DNA of 64,000 bases from Lasiosphaeria ovina (lineage: Eukaryota; Ascomycota; Sordariomycetes; Sordariales; Lasiosphaeriaceae). The translations under genes and the position numbers were made by a program. The notes under the pieces were generated by a model. It had not been told where the DNA came from. It was given only the letters and a program-made list of their open reading frames with translations, and ran no database searches. Shown here piece by piece: positions 18,780 to 28,486 of the stretch. The stretch is from the NCBI GenBank assembly GCA_033439765.1, contig JAULSN010000009.1, forward strand, positions 558,001 through 622,000, given 5' to 3'. Positions within the stretch are counted from its first letter, which is position 1. Each line of letters starts with the position of its first letter.

Positions 18780-21700
18780 GCGCCGTAGCCAGAAGGCCGC
18801 ACTACTAACGGTGGTTATTAATACCGATACGGGGGCCCAAGTCAATTACGTAGATCACCGGTTCTGCCGGGTACATTATATCCCTATACTCCCGGAGGCC
18901 GAAGGCCTCGACCTACCGTAGCTTATCAACCCTAACGGTAGCCGGATCAAGAACCACGGCATTTTCCACCTTATTCTCTAACTCACTAACATATACGGGA
19001 ACCCCCGTACCGTATCTCAATTCTTCTACGGGGTCAAGCGGCTAAAGGGGGCCCCACTAATACTATAGGGGAACCCGGGTATGGGATCAGAGGGCGTGGT
19101 TCTTCATACCGCCCTCAACGCCTTCGAATGGGGCCGTTACTCGGAGATCCTGCCGGGGAAATTCGCCCGAGACGTCCTTGACGGCGCACCCGCCTTTACG
19201 GCCATAGTCTCCAACGTGGTTATCGGGCCCGAGGAGGACCACATCGATACCCTCGACGGCCCGATATAGGAGCCAAACCCAGAACCTTTGCCCCCGGAGC
19301 TTGTACACCGAATAACTATCTTCTCGGAATAAGCAGCTCGAGAACCCAATACCCTAGAAGGAGCGGAGCACTATATCGACCTTAAAGAAGGATCCACGCC
19401 ACCGTAGGGCTATATTTACCCCCTAAGCCAGGCCCAGCTTAACGAACTCGCCGCCTATATTCGGGAAAACCTCGCTAACGGCCGTATCGTGGAAAGTAGT
19501 AGCCCTGCCGGAGCCCCGGTTATCTTTATCCCTAAGAAGGATGGGACCCTACGGTTATACGTTAACTACCGGGGCCTAAATAAGATCACTATTAAGAACC
19601 GGTACCCGCTACCGCTGATTAGTGACCTTATGGACCGTCTTACTAGCGCCCGGTTCTTTACTAAGCTTAACCTTAAGGATGCGTACCACCGGATCCGAAT
19701 CCGCCGGGCCGATTAGTGGAAAACGGCCTTCAAGACCCGGTACGGGTAATTCGAATATATAGTCATACCGTTCGGCTTGACTAACGCGCCGGCCACCTTC
19801 TAAGCCTATATCAATAGGGCCTTAGCCGGCCTAGTAGATATATTTTATATCGTCTACCTCGATAATATCCTTATCTACTCCACCACCCGTAAGGAGCACA
19901 CCCGCTATATCCTAGAGGTACTCGACCGTCTCGAACAAGCCCAGCTCTTCGCTAAACGGTCAAAATGCTCCTTCTACTAGGACCAAGTCGAGTTCCTAAG
20001 CTTCATTATTAACCACCAAGGTATCTCAATAGACCTCGAGCGGGTTAAGGCAATCCAAGAATAGCCCGTACCCCAGTTAATACGAGAGATACAAGTCTTC
20101 CTCGGATTCGCCAACTTCTACCGCCGGTTTATCCAGGGGTATTCTAGGATCACAGCCCCCATCACCGCACTACTAAAAGGAGAGGCCACTAACCCTTTCC
20201 GATAGCCACTAGAGGCCGATACCGCCTTCAACCACCTCAAAGTAGCGTTTAGTCAAGTAGGTTTCCTTACCTACTAGGATCCAACCCGCTAGATTAGAGT
20301 CGAGACCGATGCTAGTAATAAGGCGATCTCCGGGATCCTCTTATAGCTAGTCGACTCTTAATAGCGCCCTATAGCCTACTAGTTAAGGAAGCTCACCGAT
20401 ACCGAGCTCCGGTGGGCCACCGGGCAGAAGGAACTCATCGCTATTATCGAGTCCCTCGAGCACTAGGGCCACTACCTAGGCGGCACCGACCAGAGGTTCG
20501 TAGTTCTCACCGATCACGAGGCCTTAAAAGGGGTAATCGTAGCCCCAGCCCGAGACCTCAAGGGCCGCTTAGCTAGATGGGTATACCGCCTATCTCCTTT
20601 CGATTTCGACCTCGAATATCGACCTGGGGCTACTAACCCCGCCGACCCCCTTTCAAGAAGACCGGACTATATAGCAGGAGAGATTACCTACGACGATATA
20701 TTACCTACCTTAACGAAGAAGCTATAGTTAGCTAGGGAGTTACTAGCAATAGTAAGGGTAATCGTAACCTAGATTAAGGCCAGGGTATAGAAGAAGTCGT
20801 GCTCCCGGAAGTACCGTAGAACGGTAAGACGAGTTGAACAGACCCTTCAATATCCTCGAGTTGAAGGTATGGCTAGGGTTTCGGCTATAACGCGCTTTGC
20901 CCTCGGGGCCACCGGACGCGTGGCGTTTGATAAAGCGGAGCCCCAGGAAAGGAGCCACCAGCGGGACGGAAATACCCCGACGGAGGGGCTAGGACGCCGT
21001 ACTAGGAGAACTACTACGGACTCGCTAGAGTAAACGATCTCGCCGGGGCGGTTAGATTAGAGGGTCGAGGGGCAACTAAAGCTAGACGCTCAGGGTGCCG
21101 ACCTATTAATTCCTTACGCGGTTGCGGTAGAGGTTTACGCCGGTAAGGTAGCTAAGGAATAGGATCCTAAATATAGATTCTATAGGTCGATTATCGCCCT
21201 ATAGAAAGGGGATCTCGAATATAGAAGCCGTATTAAGGAGGTGCTCGAGGATTAAAGAAACGCGGGTACTAGGCCCATAGGGAAACTAGGGAATAACAAC
21301 ACGCGTATGGGTACTGGATTCCAGGGTAGACCAGGAAATAACAGCGTTAATGACGCGGGTACTAGGCCCATAGGGAAACTAGGGAATAATAACACAAGGC
21401 GTATAGGTACTAGGTTCCAGGGTAGGCTAGGAAACGACAGCGTTAATAATAAGGGGGCCCTCCGATATAAAGGCAGGCTGGTAATCCTAGTAGCGCTAGT
21501 AGTACGAAGAGAGCTAATACGCTTATACTACGATAACCCTAGAGCCGGGTATTTTGGGAGCTATAAGATAGTGGACCTATTAAAGCGAAGATTCTACTAG
21601 GAAAATCTAGACGTAGAAGTATAAGCTTATACAAAATAGTACTAGGTATACCTCGGTAACCGACAACTAAGGCACAAGCTATACGGGAAGCTCAGCTCCC

Positions 21701-22743
21701 TACCGCTACCTACCCAACCTTTCGAAGAGATTAGCCTAGATTTCATTACGAAGCTACCCCCTTATTAGTATAAGGACCGTATCGTAGATACCATCCTAGT
21801 AGTTATAGACCGGTTCACGAAAACCGCGCTCTTTATCCCAACTACTACTACGGTTACGGTAGCCGAGTTAGCCCAGCTACTCTACGAGTATATGGAATGC
21901 CGATTTAGTATACCAATAGGTATAGTCTCCGACCGAGATTCCCTATTAACTAGTAATTTCTGGGTGGAGCTCTCCAAAGCTCGCCAAGTTAAGTAGAGGC
22001 TCTTAATAGCCTACTACCCGCAGACCGATGGCTAGTCGGAACGAATATACTAAAGCCTATAGTACTATTTAAGGTGCTTTACCGACGAAGAGGCCTAGTG
22101 GGTACCACTACTCTACGAAGCGGAGTTTGCGTATAATAATAGCGTATACGTAACCATCGGAGCGAGCCCGTTCGAGGCCCTATACGGCTACAATCCTCGG
22201 ATGGCGTATTACGTACCCTCTATATAGCTGAAGGTGTAAGGGGTTCACGAGCGGCTGAGCAAGCTAGCACACCTGAGGGAGAGGTTGTACTACTACTAGC
22301 AGAAGGTAGTAGACTCCCAGAAGAAATACTACGATATACGACACTAGTGGATCGAATTCGAAGTAGGAGAGATAGTTGGACTCTCTATACAGAATTTCCG
22401 ATTCAAGGCAGGAAGAAAGCTAGTACCAAGGTTCATCCCAGTCAATATTACGGAAAGGATCGGCACGTAGGCATACCGGGTCGAACTACCAGCTAAGTAC
22501 GCCCGGCTCTATGATATCTTCCTAGTCTCCCTATTAGAAAAGTGGTCGGTAGCCGAAGGCCAGAAGGTACTACTACTACCAGAGCTAGTAGAAGGAGAGG
22601 AGGAGTGGGAAGTAGAAGATATCGTGGAATATAAGGATGAAGGAGAACGAAAAAGGTTCCTAGTCAAATGGGCAGGCTGGCTAGTAGAATACAATACCTG
22701 GGAACCTAGGGAATACTTGACTAACGCACAGAAGGTGCTGTAA
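18780..22743 (+). pseudogene. Element B pol with C-terminal chromodomain
   Basis: Aspartic protease DTGAQVNYVD at about 18,823. Reverse transcriptase from about 19,490: PVIFIPKKDGTLRLYVNYRG, FTKLNLKDAYH, and the catalytic box YLDN at about 19,855 in place of YxDD. RNase H near 20,280-20,650 (DASNKAISGIL, TDHEAL). Integrase about 21,480-22,250 with DFITKLPP, VSDRDS and the downstream Glu region. Chromodomain 22,598-22,740 (WEVEDIVEYKD, FLVKWAGW, YNTWEP), which in chromoviruses steers integration to methylated-H3 chromatin. The frame ends TAA at 22,741. Stops are RIP-type. Aromatic cage residues of the chromodomain are kept. Confidence 0.92.
21260..21452 (+). repeat. ~96-bp tandem duplication between RNase H and integrase of element B
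   Basis: ACGCGGGTACTAGGCCCATAG... occurs at about 21,260 and again at about 21,356. Each unit encodes a Gly/Asn/Arg-rich segment (GTRFQGRLGNDSVN). It lies in the tether between RNase H and the integrase zinc-binding region, which is unusual for a gypsy pol. Confidence 0.75.
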
Positions 22744-22842
22744 CGATACGAGAAAAAAGCAAAACAAAGGCACAGGAAGTAGAATAACTAAAAAGTCACT
22801 GATTCACGAGCACGACCCGTAGGTAGTACCTATGAACCAGGA

Positions 22843-22914
22843 TGCCCCGAGGAGGATTCGAACCCCCGACCTCTAGCAAAGATACTAGGGTGTTAACCAC
22901 TATACTACCGCGGC
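22843..22914 (-). tRNA. tRNA-like sequence antisense in the 3' untranslated region of element B
   Basis: On the minus strand: acceptor GCCGCGG pairs with TCGGGGC at six of seven positions; A box TAGTATAGTGG; T arm GGGGG-TTCGAAT-CCTCC with a perfect B box GGTTCGAATCC; discriminator A. The D stem has one mismatch. The anticodon arm is irregular: CTAGT/GCTAG leaves a six-base loop ATCTTT (anticodon CTT?), while CCTAG/CTAGA leaves eight. It is therefore probably a tRNA pseudogene or a tRNA-derived insert rather than a functional tRNA. Isotype not assignable. It sits between the pol stop codon and the polypurine tract. Confidence 0.55.
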
Positions 22915-22980
22915 GCTTTTGCTCTTGTTGAAGGGAGGACAATAGATAAGGTTCAAGATCGACGAGGACGTCGATCTACG

Positions 22981-22993
22981 GGGGGGGGAATAG
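22981..22993 (+). other. Polypurine tract of element B
   Basis: GGGGGGGGAATAG immediately before the 3' LTR, where plus-strand DNA synthesis is primed in gypsy elements. Confidence 0.75.
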
Positions 22994-22994
22994 T

Positions 22995-23258
22995 TGTAAG
23001 GAAAGAGCACCCCAAGTACGTGCGCACACCTTTGTATGCGCCCACCACCTGTCACTAACTGGCTAGACCACTACCAGTTGGCACAGCTACTGCCGTCACA
23101 AAGAACGGAGCCCCTGAGCATGTATATAAGCAGCGGCCCTCGCCCACCTTCCTTTACGAGGGCCAGGTTGAAGTCTTACACCAATGCCACTCATTACTCG
23201 CCCTTCTTCTTGCCTACATTGTGACCACCTTGATCAGGCGTACCTGCCCTCTCTTACA
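22995..23258 (+). repeat. Element B 3' LTR
   Basis: 264 bp, same length as the 5' LTR. Followed by the GCTCT target duplication. Six of the eight inter-LTR differences show the RIP product (T or A) in this copy and two in the other. Confidence 0.95.
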
Positions 23259-23263
23259 GCTCT

Positions 23264-26200
23264 AGAGGAGTTTAATAATCTTTATATATTACCTAGAGAT
23301 AATTATTACGAGTTCCGGAATAAGTTTATTCGTCTAATAGGCTAGTACCGCCGCCCCCGATCCGAATAGAAGAAGGAGTTTAAACGCCGCCTTACTCCTA
23401 CTATATAAGATAAGTTAACGCGTAAATATATCGACGATACCGTCGACTTTAAGAAGTATATTAAGATCGGAGCCGAGTTTACGCTAAATATAAAGCTCGC
23501 CTAGAAGGTACGATAGGCTAATAAAGCTAAGGTAGAGAAGCCTACTACTAGCGGCGTTAATAGTAGCTCTAAAAGTAGTTAGGGCGTACCTCGATATAAC
23601 CCCCGAGGTAATAGCGGAACCGATAGCTAACCTACGCTCCCCGCTCCTACTAATCCTAACCGGAACCCTCCTTACGCCTTAGCCGAGGAGCTTAAGAAGC
23701 TATACCTAGAAAAGCGATACTTTACTTACCGGGAATAGGGCTATACTACTCGGGATTACCCCTAGAAGAATATCGCCCTTATCGCTAATAAGGATCGAGT
23801 TTAGGAAATCGTAGATCGCTATATATAGTACGACTCCCGTTACGGGTCTAGAACCGAGATATAGCCTATAAGCCCCGCTACTAAGGGAATAGACGTAAAT
23901 CCGAAAAACTAGTAACCCTAGGGTAAGTAGACTCCCTCCTAAGGACCGAGTCGGTATATATAATAGGAGCTATAGGTAAGAAAGAACTAGGATTACTCTC
24001 TAAATATCTAGGAGGGTAAGCCTTTACTATTAGTTATACTCTAATAAATAATAGACTTTCCTTAATTATAAATAATATACTCGTCGACTTTAGAGTAAAC
24101 GGATACCTCTTTATTAACCGAATATTCGTATAATAACTATATAAAATAATATAAGCTAACTCGATAATCGACCCTTATATATAAGAAGTAGGAGGGTTCG
24201 ATAATAAATCCCGCTAAAAAATCGATATACTCTTAAGCGCCGACTTTATTATATAGAACCGTACGATTAAAGAAGAACGCTTTATCGAAATCGACTATAT
24301 TTATAAAGTTATAATTAGTCGGAAGTAGCTAGATTATTATAATATCTTAGTCGATACGAAACGCTACCGCCTTCTATTCCCGGAGAGCTAGGAACTCGAT
24401 CCGAGTTAGTAGAATACTATTCCTATAGACTAGTCTTTAGTAGCCTCCGTCCCTAATATAGACTATTAATAAAACGCCTATTAACGGAACGAGCTCCTAG
24501 AGAAAGAGGATAAGCGTCGCTAAGACGGCCGGCTCGTACGGGCCCGTATAGACGAGCTCGAACGCCAGAATTAGAATAACTTTATAGTTTATAATCCTAA
24601 GGAAGAACTTACCCCGACGAGAGCTACTCCGAGTTTTAAACCTACCCTCCTCTAGAGGTTAGTACGATAGGTTAACGGTAATCGTACTAAGCGGGAATAT
24701 AACTATATAGAGAGAGAACTTAATCTATCGTAAAAGGAGTAGCTAAGGAAGCTGAAACCTAAAGAACTAAAGAAGAAGCCCTTATACCCTAAACGGGACG
24801 CGCGAGGTCCTTATCGTATATAACGCGATAGGATTAGCTAGTACCGAGAGCGCCCTACCGAGATAGCTATATTAAGTAAAACGGCCTTCCGACTCTCGTA
24901 TAAAGGGGAATAAGTCGAGGTTATAACTCTTAACGAGCTCGATAAGCGAATTAATAAGCTTAAAACTACTAGTCTAGAAGAAGACGATAATATACTATAT
25001 AAAAAAATTATCGCCGAGTTACTATCCCTATATTATAACTTCCTAAACGTCTTTAGTAAAATCTAATTAGATATCCTCGTACCTTAACGCGACTTAGTCA
25101 ATTACCGAATTAGGTTACTACCTAAGAAGAAGCTAGAGGACCTAGGATATAGCCTATTATATAAGATATCTCTTAAGGAACTAGAGGTATACCGGGAATA
25201 TATTACTAATACCTTTAGAAAGGGTTTTATCTAAATAAGTAGTACGCTATAGGCCGCTCTTATCCTTTTCGTTAGAAAGGGTAACGGTAGCCTACGCTTC
25301 TATATAGATTATCATAAGCTAAACGCCTTAACGGAAAAAGACTAAATACCTTTACCTCTAATTAACGAGATACTTAGTCGTATTAGTAAGGCCCGTATCT
25401 TTATAAAGATCGATATCTACTAAATATTCTATAGAATCCGTATATATCTAGACGACGAGTAATTAACGACGTTTTATACCCGCTATAGGACCTTTAGCTA
25501 TAAAGTTATACCCTTTAGCCTTACTAATAATCTAGTAATATTTTAACGTTTTATTAATAACTCTTTAATAGGCTACCTCGACGATTTTTATAGCGCTTAC
25601 CTCGATAATATCTTAGTCTATTTAGACTCCGAGGAAGAGTACGTCCGTTATATACGACTTATCCTATAACGACTATAGGAGGCCGGCCTATAGGCCGATA
25701 TTAATAAGTATGAATTCTATATAAAGGAAATTAAGTACTTAGGCTTTATTATTAGAGTCGATAGAGTATCGGTCGATCCCTCTAAAACGGATATTATACG
25801 AGACTAGCCGGAGCCGAACGATCTAAAGGGAGTATAATCCTTCTTCGGATTCTATAACTTCTACCGCCGATTCGTTCGTAATTATAGTTAGGTTACGAAG
25901 CTATTAGTAGCTCTAACGAAGAAAGGGGAAGCGTTTAGATAGAGCGACGACTATTAACTAGCTTTCGACGAGTTAAAAGCCCGTCTAATATTAATACCGG
26001 TCTTAAAGTACTTCGAATACGGTCGGGAAACCCGTATTAAGACTAACTCCTCGGAAGGGGTAGTTACCGGAGTCTTAAGCTAGAAATACGGAGACGAGTA
26101 ATACCCGGTGGCCTTTTATTCTAAAATAATAAAAGGGGCCGAACTTAACTACTTTATCTATAATAAGGAGTTACTAACGATTATCCGATCTCTCTAATAT

Positions 26201-28085
26201 TAGCGGAACGAGCTAGTAGGCCTATAGTACGAAGAGCTATTTATTATCTTCTCGGATAACGATATACTTAAGTACTTTATAACTAAATAGCGGCTTAATA
26301 TAAGGTAGGCTAGTTAGGTAAAAGAACTTACTAATTTCCACTTCCGAATACTCTATCGTCCGGGAGCGCTAAACGTTACGGTAAACGCCCTAACCCGACG
26401 CTCTTACGAGCTAAAGATTCAAAAGGAACGATAAGACGCTTATCGTACCGTCTAGATATTTTAGTAGGATTATAACGGCGTATTAGTAAAGACGACGGAG
26501 TACCTATCGATAGTAGAGGTAACGCTATTAATAGCTCTAATCTTAGAAGTACCGTTATCTTCGGGGTATGAACTTCTTAACGAGCTACTCGAAGCTAATA
26601 GATCCGACGATTCCCTATTAGTCTATTATATAAAGGTACTTAAAGATTAGGAAGGTAACTAGCTATCGATAACTCATAACGGCCTCCTCCTTAAGAATAA
26701 TAGGCTCGTCGTACTAGATATAGCGTAACTATATACTCGAATTATTAATAAAATATATTCCCGACTTCCCTTAGCCTACCCTAGAAGGAATAAGATATAG
26801 AAAATATTAAAGGAACTCTACTAATAGGCGGGTCTAAACGCCGATATAGATAGATTCGTTATTAATTATAAATATAAGTCCGCTAAAGTCCTACGAGATA
26901 AGACTCCCGGTCTATTATACCTAATTCCGCTATCCTAAAGAATCTAGAGCGGATTAGTCGTTAATTTCAAGTCTCTATTAAAGGATAAATATAGGTATAA
27001 TAACCTCTTTATAGTTATCGATCGCTTAAGTAAAGCCTCTTAATATACGCCGTATTATTCTACCGTTACGGTAGTCGAGGTCGCCTATATATACTATAAG
27101 GGACTATATCGTATATTCGGGTTACCCTCTAAAGTTATTAGCGATCGAAGTCCTTAGTTTATCTCTAAATTTATAGACGAGTTAGTAAAGCTCCTAGGAA
27201 TCTATTAGAAATTATTATCCTCTAAGTATAAATAAACCGTAGGATAAGTAGAAAACCTCTACTAGTAGATCGATTAACGATTATGAATATTTATCTCTTA
27301 TTATTAGGATAATTAGTCGAAATTTATACTAGCTATAAACGCGGTCTAGAATTTAACTCCTTAAGATAGTACGGAACTCTAGCTATACGAGGTCCTTTTT
27401 AGTTTCCCTATACTAATATACTATAATTGGACGAGAAGAACGGACCTCTCCGACCCCGACCTTTAGTAATCGGAGAAGATAACCCGATAAGAGGCCTAGG
27501 AAATAGCCAAAACCCTAGAGGGATATATTAATACCGTAAAGGATACTATTATAAAGGTATAAGAGCGCCAAACCCAGGAAGCTAATAAGTACCGCCGAAT
27601 ACCCGACTTTAACGTTAGTAACCAAGTCTATATAATTAAAAAGATATAGTCGACCGATCGGCCTAGCTCAAAACTAGACTTCCCGCTAATATAATAATAC
27701 TTTAAGGTTCTAGAGAGGTCCGGCCCTAACGGGTACGACTATAAACTAGAAATACCTAAGGGATAGCGAGGGACCGACGTATTCTATACGGACCGCCTAC
27801 GCTTATACCCAAATAACCTACTACCTAGTTAGGAGGACTTAAAGCCAGAAGGAGAGACGATTAATAATAAGTAAGAATAGATCGTAGAATAGGTATTAAT
27901 ATCGCGGTCGTACTATAGAAAACTCTAGTACTAAGTTCAATAGCGCGGGTAGGCTCCCGACGCCACTTAGTATTACGCCGAAGATTTCAAGAACTCCCTA
28001 ATTCTCCTAAAGGAATATTACGATACCTACCCCGATAAAGCCGGACCGCCCGTACGGCTCGATAAGTAGCTATAAGTAGCTAAGG
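23264..28085 (+). pseudogene. Family A gag (3' part) and pol with chromodomain
   Basis: The gag frame resumes after the B insertion (EEFNNLYILPRDNYYEFRNK). The zinc knuckle reads YFTYREQGYTTRDYP, all three Cys now Tyr, near 23,705-23,755. RT about 25,245-25,760 (LRFYIDYHKLNAL, IPLPLINEIL, YLDNILVYLDSEEE at about 25,600). RNase H about 25,980-26,400. Integrase about 26,800-27,450. Chromodomain about 27,876-28,075 (SRSYYRKLQYQVQ, YYDTYPDKAGPPVRL). Stops at nearly every former Gln and Trp codon. Sequence from 24,595 to about 27,246 recurs inverted at 28,487-31,890. Confidence 0.85.
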
Positions 28086-28218
28086 AGGATAGGTTCGAAG
28101 AACTATACTAAGACGATAATAAACCTATAGTAAAAGGCCATCCGCTACGTAGGATAACCCGACGTCGTTAAGCTAGGGGGGTAAAGCTTCGAGGCGAAGC
28201 TTTTTTCTGACCCGGGGG

Positions 28219-28486
28219 TAGTATTACGGCAGGTACGAAGGACATTTGGGTGGCCCTAGGTGGCCCTAATCGGTCGCACGCTATACGACTCGAGCTGACT
28301 AAATAACCCCGCTATTAGTGGCCCGTACTAAGTCCTACTATATGACCTACAAAACCTAGCCCACTTCTCCACGCACCGCGCAGCCTTTTGGAACTTTCTT
28401 TTCTTTTTCTTTCCTTAGCTTTAGATTCTACGAATATAGCGATGATTAGTATAGCCCTATCTCATTAAATCGACTGTACGGTGATA
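28219..28486 (+). repeat. Family A 3' LTR
   Basis: 268 bp, preceded by the polypurine CCCGGGGG. Starts TAGTATTACGG and ends CGGTGATA; the expected TG...CA ends appear RIP-altered. Confidence 0.85.

Larger units (their letters stand above)
17184..23258 (+). mobile_element. Ty3/gypsy chromovirus B nested in family A
   Basis: 6,075 bp. LTRs begin TGTAAGG and end CTCTTACA. The target duplication GCTCT is present at 17,179-17,183 and 23,259-23,263, and the family A gag frame resumes across it. Gag, protease, RT, RNase H, integrase and chromodomain are in order on one strand. A GGGGGGGGAATAG polypurine tract (22,981-22,993) precedes the 3' LTR. RIP is moderate: many CAG/CAA/TGG codons are stops, but CpA is still common in LTRs and leader. 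Confidence 0.93.
15605..28486 (+). mobile_element. Ty3/gypsy family A element, full length but RIP-saturated and split by element B
   Basis: LTRs of 268 bp at both ends (15,605-15,872; 28,219-28,486). Without the nested element the unit is about 6.8 kb. Gag (zinc knuckle near 23,700-23,760), RT, RNase H, integrase and chromodomain occur in gypsy chromovirus order. CpA and TpG are almost absent from the internal region, and stops occur throughout. No matching target duplication: AACCT on the left, CTATT on the right. The right side is followed directly by an inverted pol fragment of the same family, so one end may have been rearranged. Confidence 0.85.
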
